Positions 45,771 through 55,660 of a stretch of 64,000 bases of DNA are shown one piece after another (position 1 is the first letter of the stretch; every line of letters starts with the position of its first letter). This DNA comes from Torymus aiolomorphi. Lineage: Eukaryota > Arthropoda > Insecta > Hymenoptera > Torymidae. The translations under genes and the position numbers were made by a program. Under the pieces are notes generated by a model that saw nothing but the letters and a program-made list of their open reading frames with translations, was not told where the DNA came from and did no database searches. Where the stretch lies: positions 218,042,876-218,106,875 of the forward strand of contig CM070873.1 of NCBI GenBank assembly GCA_036365515.1, given 5' to 3'.

Positions 45771-46370
45771 TTTTAGACTTCTTTACATTTATTAACATTT
45801 TATTACAGTTTTTTTACACTTATTAACATTTTATTATAGCGTTTTTACATTTCTTTACATTTATGAATACTTTATTATATCTTTTCTACAATTTCTTACA
45901 TTTTTCTACAGTATTTTAACACATTCTTGCAATTTTTTTATACTTTCTTACAGTTGCTTATATTGTATTTTTTTTACATTTTAACATGTTTTTTTACACA
46001 TTCTTACTGTTTTTAATACTTTTGTACACTTTTTTTTATATTTATAGATTATTATAGTTTTTTTACCATTTTTTAGACTTCTTTACATTTATTAACATTT
46101 TATTACAGTTTTTTTACACTTATTAACATTTGATTATAGCGTTTTTACATTTCTCTACATTTATGAACACTTTATTATATCTTTTTTACACTTTCTTACA
46201 TTTTTTTACAGTATTTTAACACATTCTTGCAGTTTTTTAATACTTTCTTACAGTTGCTTATATTTTTTTTACATTTTAACATGTTTTTTTACACACTTTT
46301 ACTGTTTTTAATACTTTTGTACACTTCTTTTTTTATATTTATAGATTATTATGGTTTTTTTTACAATATT
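45771..46370. repeat. Two tandem copies of a 300-bp unit
   Basis: TTTTAGACTTCTTTACATTT at 45771 recurs at 46071. The intervening TTTTTACA-rich text follows in the same order in both copies, with few differences (for example CATTTTATTATAGC against CATTTGATTATAGC). Confidence 0.9.
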
Positions 46371-46417
46371 TTACACTTTATATAATGTACAAAAGTATAC
46401 GAAAATGTAAAGAAAGT

Positions 46418-47093
46418 CCCTACTGAAAAAGTGCAGCTGATTATCAACTGATTTTCACATGAAAATTTATCGTTTAAAATTTATTTATTATTAATTATTA
46501 TTTATTATTATAATTTATTATTATCGTTGATTTACTTGAATCTATAGGTTTAACTAATGTATTTAAAATAATGTACACTGTGGCAAAGAAGTTTTGAATT
46601 ATTTTTCATAATTTGGGGATGTAAAATTAAAATTAACAATAATAAATGATAATAATAATTAATAATAAATGAAAATATCAACAGGATTTTGAGATCAAAA
46701 TCAGCTGATAATCAGATGATAATCATCTGACAGTCACCTTATAGTTACCCGATTCTCAGATGATTATCAGCTGATATGCACCTGAAAATCATGTTGATAT
46801 TTTCATTTATTATTAATAATTATTATTATTAATTATTGTTAGTAATGTTATATTCCTAAATTGTAACAAATAATTCAAAACTTTTTTGTCAGCATCTACA
46901 TTTTTCGATATTTTTTCGAACAAATTACGATAGTACTTTATAATAATAAATAACAATAATTAACAATAAATAAATTTTAAACGATAAATTTTCATGTGAA
47001 AATCAGCTAATAATTGGGTGCCGTTTTGGCACGATTATCACCCGATTATCAGCTGATTATCAGCTGATAATCAGCTGCACTTTTTCAGTAGGG
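46418..47093. mobile_element. Foldback reiterating CAGCTGATTATCAG
   Basis: The ends are CCCTACTGAAAAAGTGCAGC and its exact inverse. The arms share TTTATCGTTTAAAATTTATT and its inverse. The ends and the centre (about 46690-46790) carry many copies of CAGCTGATTATCAGCTGATA, GATAATCATCTGA and relatives. The first and last bases match those of the CACGTGAG element at 22.2 kb. Confidence 0.85.
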
Positions 47094-47550
47094 AGTGTAA
47101 ATAAGTGTAAAAAAAAAGTAAAATATGTCCGAAATCCAGCATTAAACTACATGTTATTACACTTTCTTACACTTTTTTACACTTTTTTACACTTTTCTAC
47201 ACTTACTAAACAATTTGTTACACTTTCGATTTTTGCTAGGGAAGGTGATTAAAAAAATACGTACAAACGAAATTAAATATTATATAATACTTCAAAACGC
47301 GGTAGAATAAAAAAAATATAACAAAATTAAAAGCGAAGAATTGACTGGAATTTGCGTCGTATTATTTTACGCGGTAATCGACACGGGTATGAAAGACTAA
47401 TACTTTCTGAACCGAAAAGAAGTATTGTGATAAAAAATTTTTAATCGAGCACGCAGATATTTTTCAATAAGTAAAAAGTTACTTTCGCTATTTACCAACT
47501 TTTTATTTTCCATTCAATTTTAATGTTTAACGTCTCATTTTGCTCCTTAA

Positions 47551-47723
47551 ACATTTGTCTACGACCCAGCCAGGCTGATATTATGGAATAATTAATATAT
47601 ACTTACGTAGCAACTTGTAATTGCTTACAGTTTAAGCACAAGTTCACTGTAAGCAATTACATGTCGCTTGATATATATTAATTATTCCATAATTATAAGC
47701 CTGGCTGGGTCGTAGACAAATGT
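47551..47723. mobile_element. 173-bp TTAA-flanked foldback
   Basis: The ends ACATTTGTCTACGACCCAGC and GCTGGGTCGTAGACAAATGT are exact inverses, flanked by TTAA at 47547-47550 and 47724-47727. The loop is near 47640. It occupies the central TTAA of the large palindrome. Confidence 0.85.
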
Positions 47724-47727
47724 TTAA

Positions 47728-49227
47728 GGTGGTTCACCGGGGAATCGATTTAATTTAAATTTTCTTAAAAATTAGTGTACATACTCCTTTTTATGTTTTA
47801 TTAATTTTTTAAATCACCAGTATAGGGGGCGATACTAATTATTGAGATAGTTAATGCCAAAGTTTGCAACTTTAACATGGGAAGCATATAGGCTGAGTAT
47901 ACATTTAAGACTCATTTTAATTAATTGCAAAGCCAATTTTCATTATAATTTTCTTAAAAACTCGTATATCATTGTAGGCTCAAAAAGGAATAATGTAGAA
48001 TATTATGTAATATGTAATATGGCAAGCGATACTATTTTCCGAGAAATGGCTATTTGAAGAAAAATTCCCACGTTATTTTTACATCTATATAGGGTAAGTG
48101 AGCCAGTTACTGTGCCCTTAGATTATTTTCATTTGTAGTGGAGTATAATCATATTTTATCATAATTTTTTAAATAAAACTCAATTTATAATTTTTATGGT
48201 TCAACCCACAATATGATTTATTTATTCTTTTAATATATTTAAAATAATTTATTAAATTACTGATAGCGATTTCTATGAATTTCTTATTAAGAATAAGCCT
48301 ATATAAAAGTGATTGAGAAACTACAAAAATAACATTTTTCATAATCAAAAAATACACTTAATGTTTATAAAACCCATCTAGATGACAAAAGAACAATAAA
48401 AAAGTAGTTTTGTTTAATATTATTGTTTAATTTAATATAATCCAGTAACTAAAATGAATTTTCGGAATATTTACGTTACTGTGCACAGTAACTGGACAAA
48501 TTTTCATGAATGCATTTAGTTACTGTGCCCGCTCGCGGTAGGGTACGTGATTTTGAAGCTTTATTAAAAGAAATAGTTACTTGAATTTTTATATGAGATG
48601 GGGTATTAATATTAAATGAATAAATATTTTTTTAATTAAAATGTTGAATTAATCTCCTCCAGACTACTCTGTACTACTCAGTGGTACACGCAGTAATTAC
48701 AACAATGTGCCCTAATAGTGACACACAGGATTAAATACAGTATCCAGAATTTAAAACACAGTGATTAAAACAATGTACACTAAGTGATACACAGTAATAT
48801 TAAAACAATGTACACTAAGTGACACACAGTAACTAAGTTAGTGGATACAGTAACTGATGCAAACGCTTTTGATATTATTTTATTAATTATTTAATACTTC
48901 TTACGTAATAATGTACTATAAACATGTTTATTCTGCTCACAGAATATATAATTACAATATAAAGGTCTTAAGATGATTAAAAATTAAAAAAGAAACAATA
49001 TTAATTGAATAAATACTATAGACACCATCTTGATGGGCACAGTAACTGACACACTTACATAGTTGTATCGTACAAGTCGTATTGTTTCAAACATCGTATA
49101 GGCACCTTACTTTTTATGTCGTCTTTTTTATTATTTTTACAATAGTATACAGAGATAAATGAAGAGTTTCCACCATTGTATTTGTAGATATTGTAATTTT
49201 TATGACGTCATTGGCCGGAGAACTACC
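47728..49227. mobile_element. TTAA-flanked element sharing ends with its host palindrome
   Basis: TTAA at 47724-47727 and 49228-49231 flanks ends GGTGGTTCACCGG and CCGGAGAACTACC, the same terminal family as the outer element at 45388. Its interior is mostly the AGTTACTGTGCCC element. No transposase is readable. Confidence 0.75.
48091..49062. mobile_element. Foldback reiterating CAGTTACTGTGCCC
   Basis: The left end AGGGTAAGTGAGCCAGTTAC pairs with the right end GTAACTGACACACTTACATA. Next to the left end is TGTGCCC, and next to the right end GGGCACAG. Between them lie a dozen or so variants: TTACTGTGCACAGTAACTGG, TAGTTACTGTGCCC, AGTGACACACAGTAAC, GTGATACACAGTAAT. Confidence 0.8.
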
Positions 49228-49460
49228 TTAAGGAGCAAAATGAGACGTTAAACATTAAAATCGAATGAAAAATAAAAAGTTGGTAAATAGCGAAAGTAAC
49301 TTTTTATTTATTGTTCAATATCTACGTATTCGATTAACAATTTTTTAACACAATACTTTTTTCGGTTTAGAATAAGTATTCGCCTTTCATGCCAGTGTGT
49401 ATTTACATTATTATATTTTAATAATTTATGACAAAAATTATAAATAGTGAACTACCTTAA

Positions 49461-49964
49461 TAAAGGGTGATAACCCCAGAAATTAATTTTCATCCATAGG
49501 ATCAAAGGTTATTATAGTTAGATTTGCTGTGATGGCTGGTACTTTATTTTGTATCCTTTGCGTAACACCTCAATACTTTTTCAGGGAAGCATTTTCGAAA
49601 ATTATGTTAGTGGTAACGTTGACATTGACCTTGAAGTTAAATTTTATGCCATTTCAAGGTCAACTTTGTTTTTTCAAATGGGAACTCAGAATTCTGACTC
49701 CGGAAATGGAAAAAGCGGAAAATTCTACATTCGTATAGAGTATTCATGGGGGTGGTGAAGTGTCTGAAGGTATTTAGCCTTCTTTACGTCTTGACTCTAA
49801 AACTTTTCTATTTAACATGTTTTTGAAAATGCTTACCTCATTTACGCAGGTGTATCCATACTTTTCGGTCACGCTGTATATAAATTATATGTAAAAATAG
49901 TTACTGAGTAGAAATCTTAATTATTATAAATGCAAATTAAAATACAGAGGTAATCTTGAACAGC
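49461..49964. other. Spacer with no recognised gene
   Basis: Two overlapping plus-strand frames near 49529-49758 have no recognisable domain. Nothing else is seen. Confidence 0.4.
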
Positions 49965-50400
49965 TTACTGACAAAGTTCCATAAGAGCAATCTTCTGCTC
50001 TGGTGTTACAACAATCTTCATTTCATATCGCAACCAAGACAACCATAATTCTGGTGTCAGTGGATACTTGGAACTCATATTCTCCCTGGCAATCCTTTCC
50101 AACTCTGCCATCGAATGCAGTTTCTCTATAAGCATTTTGTGAGCCTCGTAGTTATAGTTATTTTGGGCTAGGGTAGACTCAATAGCTTGAACCTCAGCCT
50201 CGTTCTTCATGCTGTCCTGAACCTCGTCGTCATCATCGTTATCCTAATCGCTGTCCTCATCCTCAATAATCACCTTGTCGATTTTCTCGTCGTCAAATTT
50301 CTAGAGCTCGTCATCCGACGGTCGGCAAGCAACTTTCATTCTCTTCTTCGTCGGCGGAAATACTCACTCCATTTCTTCGTCCGTTACGACAATTAAAATT
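49965..50400 (-). pseudogene. SART3-like 5' exon, disabled
   Basis: On the minus strand an acidic leader (DEVQDSMKNEAEVQAIES) runs into TPR/HAT-repeat sequence typical of SART3, the U4/U6 snRNP recycling factor: NYNYEAHKMLIEKLHSMAEL, KYPLTPELWLSWLRYEMK, TPEQKIALMELC. Upstream in the same frame two stop codons interrupt the acidic region (after DDEL and DEDSD). The segment ends at a consensus splice donor (TGTCA|GTAAGC), so it came from a genomic, not processed, copy. No downstream exon was found in the window. It could also be a gene starting at an internal Met, but a truncated duplicate is likelier. Confidence 0.7.
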
Positions 50401-50445
50401 AGTGAGAACGATTTACTGAGACTTTGGTACAAAGCCGCCCTTTAA

Positions 50446-50594
50446 CCTTTAGAGGACGGGGATTTGGGTTTATTGTTTTCTCTCACTTTTCTATAGAAAT
50501 CGAGTTTTTGTGATGTCTCACATCTCAAAACTAACACATGTAAAGGGTCGATCATGGGCATGGCCCGTATAGGGGCCATCCCGTCCTCTAAAGG
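50446..50594. mobile_element. 149-bp TTAA-flanked MITE
   Basis: TTAA at 50442-50445 and 50595-50598 flanks ends CCTTTAGAGGACGGGGAT and ATCCCGTCCTCTAAAGG. This is a piggyBac-type arrangement. It lies just upstream of the SART3-like exon. Confidence 0.85.
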
Positions 50595-50760
50595 TTAAAA
50601 ACAACTAACTATATTCTCTGCACTAGGTAATGCTGCTTTGGAGATGGGTTTTCTACTTTGCAGTCGTGCAATAGAGATCCTCATTGGCTCGATTCCTTTA
50701 CGACGACAAACGAGCGGCAGCGCATGCGCTTGGGCATACGCGTACCTACACAACACACAT

Positions 50761-50919
50761 GGGGCCCTTTCTACATATGTGTGTTCTGTCTGTTCTAGTG
50801 TTCTAGACAACTTCTCTCTATGTCTGTCTCTGTATTACATAAACGGAACAGATCCTATCTGTCTTTGTCGGGAACACACGGAACACACAGAACACACATA
50901 CTTATGCAGAAAGGCCCCC
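50761..50919. mobile_element. GGCCTTTCTACATATGTG MITE, copy 2
   Basis: The ends GGGGCCCTTTCTACATATG and ATGCAGAAAGGCCCC and the inner TGTGTTCTGTCTGTTCTAG and TCTGTCTTTGTCGGGAACAC match copy 1 at 31732-31888 with scattered differences, so the two inserted independently. Confidence 0.85.
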
Positions 50920-51019
50920 GGACACGAGCTGACGGACAAGGCCGCAAGGCCAAAAGTGTCGCCGCAATTGAGTCTCTGAGTCAATGCTATAAGTATTAGA
51001 AAATATTAATATTTTAATT

Positions 51020-52031
51020 CTCTTTCAAATGCTACCCATCACATTCAGATACATAGAGCCATCCTCAATACATTTAAAAAAAATTGGGAAAATTTTATGG
51101 AAAATATTAACTTGAAATTTTTTTAAATATCTTTGAAATTTAAGGACCAATCATTTTGCCCGAATAACTCGACCGAAAACTATCCAAAATCCACTTCTAC
51201 GAAGAATTTTGAAGCGCTTAAGTCAATTTTTACTCCCGCAATAGTTGGACATACCAAACTCATTTTTTTCATTTTTCAATGTTTACGTTTTTATTAATAA
51301 CAAAAGAACCGTAATAGCTAGACAAATAATTTTTTTTAGAAAATATAGGTCTTGAAATTCTCTTTCGAATGCCGCCCACCCGATTCAAATACATAAAGCC
51401 GTTCTCGATAAATTACGATTTAAAGAAAAAGTGAAAAAAATTTTAACCTCAAATATCTCCGAAATTTATGGATCAATCCTTTTGCCCAAAGAACTCAATC
51501 GATTGTGATACAAAATATACCACTAAAAAAATTTCAAACTGATTAAGCCAATTTTACTCTAGTTATTGAACGACAAAAAAAACACTTTTTTTTATAAATT
51601 ATTTTTTTTCTCCAAAAATAATGAATAAAAAAACCTAAAAATTTAGTAAGTTATAGTACTCAGTATTCTTTATAACCAAAAAAATATTCATGTTAATATC
51701 TTTTTTAATTTTGAAATATAACCTATTTACTAAAAATGACGTTTTCATGAATAACTTATGACGAAATATAGCTAACGGGTTTTTTTTTTTTAAATTGTAG
51801 AAAATTTTATTCTGCATACAGAGAATTTATCGTATATAAATAATATTTGTTCTAAATATAAAAAAAATTGAAAATAAAAATTTTGAAAATTTAAAAATGG
51901 CGATAAAAAACAAAAAAATCGATTTTGACAAAAATAAAATATTGACCCCAATTGTTGAAGCAAAATCTGAAAAAATGATCACTCTCTCGTTAAAATCGGT
52001 TGAGTAGATCATGAGATATCAGAGTATACGG

Positions 52032-52125
<94 letters not shown>

Positions 52126-52256
52126 CCATACGGACATTTTCTAAAAATGGTGTATTTCGATTCCAAATTTTCTATACAACATTCCTAAGACATTATCTCA
52201 CAAACTTTTTTTTTACTATCACAAAGCTTCCTCTAGGAGGAAGCAAAATATAAGGT
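51020..52256. repeat. Interspersed repeat: two diverged ~240-bp units, (CA)n and a terminal hairpin
   Basis: TCTCTTTCAAATGCTACCCA at 51020 recurs diverged as TCTCTTTCGAATGCCGCCCA 340 bp later, and the following ~240 bp match throughout. After a unique AT-rich part come GAGTAGATCATGAGATATCA, the (CA)n run, ACGGACATTTTCTAAAAATG and the palindrome GCTTCCTCTAGGAGGAAGC at 52226-52244. The whole looks like one non-coding family, perhaps ending at the hairpin, of which only the hairpin is recognisable at 3016. Confidence 0.55.
52041..52124. repeat. (CA)n microsatellite
   Basis: About 84 bp of uninterrupted CA. Confidence 0.97.
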
Positions 52257-52499
52257 ATCAACAGATTCTTTATAAATAATATAATAATATAATTAAAATA
52301 GGGAAATAGGCGAGAATCTAATTATTTTTTCGATATTCAAACGAGATGGAAAAAAACGCATTCACCCATCCTGGTACACTAACTGTCGGTCTATTCAAAT
52401 TGAAGAAATTTTTAAGGTTTGTCTTAAAAAATCTGTTTAAATTAATTACATAAGAAAAGTATTTTATAACGGAGTTCCAGGATAAAATACGGAGAAGAT

Positions 52500-53510
52500 A
52501 AGAATCTCGGTTCTCCGTATTCTATCGAACTCGTTTGGCTCTCGATCCCGCGAATTCGTGCATCTCGAGCGTTTGTTGACATCGCTCGAACTATGTATTC
52601 GCGAGCTGCGCGCGGGGATTGCGCGACTTTGGCGGTTGCAAAGTCACGTTCGATTCATTTTTTAATCAGATTCTCTAGGGCCGTCGAACCGCGCGGACGC
52701 GAACGTAGATCGTCCGGACAACACGGTCACCGCGTGCAATACACCGGTACAGCGCAGCGCCCGTCCACGTACCGTCCACGGAGAGCAGCGTACGTGAACA
52801 ATCCGAGCCACTCCTGGGGTCCGAAGCGTCTATAGGTGCAGACTGGATGTTAAGACTCGGCCTGAATACTTCGAAGTCGACCGGAGGATAAGGCCTGGCG
52901 CAGGAGCGGATTCGTGAGCGAGCGACGAGGGGAGTGCACTCCTCTCCCGGTAAGCCTCTCTGTACTTCCCGCGCAGCGATCTATTTGTGTATTTTCGACT
53001 CGCAGCGGCGAGCGGCCGGTGGTGCGTTCACCGGCCCCATGAAAATAAATACATGATATTGAAAATAAATTGATCCGCACGCGCCGAGCGGCGGATCCCG
53101 TCTTCTTGTCGGCGCGCAACGCGACGCGTTATTTTTATGTAAAGTTTTTTTTAATAGACCTTGTTAGTGTTTCTCTATGTAACTGAGACTATTCTTTATT
53201 TACTGATCTAACCTAACCTTCTCCCGGATACCGCCGCCTCCGCGGGAAAACGTCTCCGCTGGTCGTTTTCATATCAGAGTCTAGCGGCCGTGCGCTTTAC
53301 TCTTCGAGCGCGCGCTTTTCACTCAGCGATCCAATAAGTTGGAAAGCGAAGTTCGCGTGCGATCTTTGCATTGTTTTCGGGATTCCAGGAGCAGATCCCC
53401 GGGCACGTCATTTTAGTCTGACACCCGCGGCACGGTGTTCTAGGGCATCGCTGGCCTGTGGTTTTATGGGATTTTCCCCCATTAGCCATCCCGTTACAAT
53501 TTATTTTAAA
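52500..53510. other. GC-rich, CpG-rich island of unknown nature
   Basis: About 1 kb is far richer in G+C and CpG than its surroundings. It has no convincing ORF and contains a small hairpin at its left edge (ATACGGAGAAG and CTTCTCCGTAT-like, about 52488-52522), a donor-like CCGGTAAGCC near 52947 and AATAAA words near 53044-53070. It could be the promoter and first exon of an unseen gene or an LTR. I cannot decide between them. Confidence 0.4.
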
Positions 53511-54540
53511 TCAAATATCTTTTCATATAGATTTTGAGTATTTGCTAACAAAAGGATGCGTAAAGATGCATTTTACGCATTTTGCAAATATTTCAAGTAC
53601 AAATTTACGCATACTAGCATAAAAAAAGCTTTGTCTTTGAGAAAGCAATATATTGTTTGCAACAAGTGTTCGAGTCTCTTTCCACAGCATCACGCGTGGG
53701 TGCAAAACTCTATACGCTCTTGTTACGAAATATATTAATTTACAATCGCAGGAGGCTGCATCAAAATTTGGAATGCATGTGTGGTTTTAAATTTAATACT
53801 GTTTGAATCACATTATAAGAAATCACGTCAAGTGAAATGGGTTAAAACTATTAAAAATTTATGGAAATTTGTGTTTTTATTCTCGGCTTCACTATATTGG
53901 CCACTTTATTGTCCCGAAAAGCGGGACAAACGCAGCATTTTATTCTCTCTTATACTTTACTAGCTTACATTTTAGCTACATTCAACGCGCTTCGCGCGTA
54001 TTATTTATTTATTTATTTTTTTTTTGTTTTCGAAGTTATGAGCATGATCAAGTTAGTTAGTTTCAATTTAAAAGTTTGTTTCAATTAGTTTAAATTATAC
54101 GATAATAACGTAAGTTTGATAAATAAAATAATGAAATTTTTCTTATACTTTTTTAATTATGCAGTTTTAAATACTCGAACACAAGAATTCAATCTTCAAA
54201 ATTCAAACATATTAGAGTTTTGCGCTTATTCTATGTAGACCAATCAAATGAGCCAATAACAACCAATCAAAACAGTCTTATTGTGATGACAGATTTCATC
54301 CATCACTTTTTTAAGAGAGAATTGTCTGTTTTGAGGGAAATAAAGCAATTGACCACCGTCGTGTAGTCTCACTTTTCCAAGTCAACAAAGTGGCCACAGT
54401 TGAGCCGGGAATAAAGTTCTATATACAACACGGGAGTAAAGTCAATTATTCCCGTGAGTTGGTTTACTGCACGGAGAGAAGTATAGGCAGCGTATATTAT
54501 ACTGCTGTAACATCGAAAAGGTTTTAAATAAAATAAAGTA
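53511..54540. other. Unassigned stretch before the transposon ORF
   Basis: A plus-strand frame at 53556-53738 includes YIVCNKCSSLFPQHHAW, a C-x2-C segment that might be the N-terminal relic of the ORF that follows, but the link is weak. A further frame at 53781-53963 is unrecognised. The rest is AT-rich. Confidence 0.25.
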
Positions 54541-54548
54541 TAGTGAGC

Positions 54549-55348
54549 ACGAATGGTTAATTTGCGGAGACCTGAAAATATTGACCATGAAACTAGGTCA
54601 ACAATCAGGTTTTACCAAGTACCCATGCTATTTATGCATGTTTGACAGTCGGGATAGAATAAAACACTATAATGTAAAAGTATGGCCAGCGAGGCCATCA
54701 CTCACTTCAGGTTCCAGCAATGTCATCAAGCGTCCTCTTGTGGATCCTAGCAAAATTCTTTTACCTCTACTACATACCAAATTAGGAATGATGAAACAAT
54801 TTGTTAAACCTCTCGATAAAGAAGGGCGCTGCTTCAGATACTTAGAAAGCATCTTTAAGAATGTAACTCTGGTTTAATTGAAGGAAGGTATCTTTGATGG
54901 ACCTCAAATTCGCAAAATGTTCAGGGACGAAGAGTTTGTTAAAAGTATGAATGATATCGAGAAGGCAGACTGGTTGAGCTTCAAAGATGTTGCAACCAAA
55001 TTTCTTGGTAATAATAAAGATGAGAACTATAAGAGCATCGTAGAAACTATGGTAGAAAACTTTAAAAGTTTAGGTTGCTTAATGAATTTGAAGCTCCACT
55101 TTCTCGATTCGCACATTGATGAATTTCCACCAAACCTTGGGGACTTCAGTGAAGAGCAAGGTGAAAGATTTCATCAGGACATGAAGGAATTTGAACGTAG
55201 GTGGCAAGGAAAATGGAGCGTGAATATGATGGCGGACTATTGCTGGATGCAAAAAAGAGATGTACAATCTAATAGCAAAAAGCGGCGTAGAAATCCTTTG
55301 CATAGGTCGTTCGATGACAAACGTATATGCAAGCGTAAGCCAATTTAG
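54549..55348 (+). pseudogene. Transposon-type ORF of a repeated arthropod family, one in-frame stop
   Basis: The frame reads WLICGDLKILTMKLG, SGFTKYPCYLCMFDSRDR, PLVDPSKILLPLLHTKLGMM, KQFVKPLDKEGRCFRYL; then a TAA at 54875-54877; then in the same frame KEGIFDGPQIRKMFRDEEF, LGCLMNLKLHFLDSHIDEFP, LGDFSEEQGERFHQDMKEFE and WSVNMMADYCWMQKRD to the stop at 55346. I recognise this block (KYPCYLC, KLGMMKQFVK, EQGERFHQD, MMADYCW) as one found in many copies in arthropod genomes. It is probably the C-terminal half of a transposase, but I cannot name the superfamily. Only the single stop breaks the visible part. The N-terminal half is missing or unrecognised. Confidence 0.65.
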
Positions 55349-55365
55349 TTCTTGTGCATGAGATT

Positions 55366-55650
55366 TTTGAGCAGTTTTTTGAGGTTATCTCCGAAACCCG
55401 TCGGTCAAACCTCTTTTTCCATAGCAAATTCGGATTGAGCAGGCCAAAGTACATAAAAACAAAGTGTTTTTGATGTGAAGGAAATAATATTTTTGTTCTT
55501 CTCAAGTTCTTACCACAGAAACACTGCTTTTCGACAGTTTTTTGAGGTTATCTTAAAAACTTACGACCGAACCCCTATTTTTAATGACGAATTCGAATTC
55601 AGCGGAAAAAATACATAAGAAAAAAGTAGTCTCCATTCCAGAACCAGACA
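55366..55650. repeat. Two diverged copies of a ~165-bp non-coding unit
   Basis: CAGTTTTTTGAGGTTATCT occurs at about 55371 and again at about 55536, followed each time by an ACG..CGAACC-type stretch, a GAATTCG/AAATTCGGATT segment and TACATAA. It lies between the transposon ORF and the LINE fragment. Confidence 0.6.
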
Positions 55651-55660
55651 CATTTTTTTT

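Larger units (their letters stand above)
45501..47240. mobile_element. Foldback built of TGTAAAAAAGTGT words
   Basis: The ends are CCTAGCAAACATTTTAAAAT and GATTTTTGCTAGG. Both arms hold the shared phrase ATTTCGGACGTTTTTTAC or its close inverse and many copies of TGTAAAAAAGTGTAA. Nearly all of the remainder is TTTTACA/TGTAAAA variants. It contains a 300-bp tandem duplication and the CCCTACTGAAA element at 46418-47093. Confidence 0.75.
45388..49456. mobile_element. TTAA-flanked palindromic element, opened at its central TTAA by other insertions
   Basis: TTAA at 45384-45387 and 49457-49460 flanks ends GGTGGTTCACTATTT and AAATAGTGAACTACC. The arms (45388-45446 plus 47390-47546, and 49232-49456) share ATAAATTATTAAAATATAAT, AAAGTTACTTTCGCTATTTA and CGTCTCATTTTGCTCC. 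The arms meet at TTAA: the left ends GCTCC|TTAA at 47547 and the right begins TTAA|GGAGC at 49228. Two TTAA elements occupy that centre, and another foldback interrupts the left arm. The TTAA target suits piggyBac- or Kolobok-type transposases. Confidence 0.75.

Noticed and set aside
52011..52253. 80-codon Thr/His-rich frame
   Set aside because: It is the translation of the (CA)n run.
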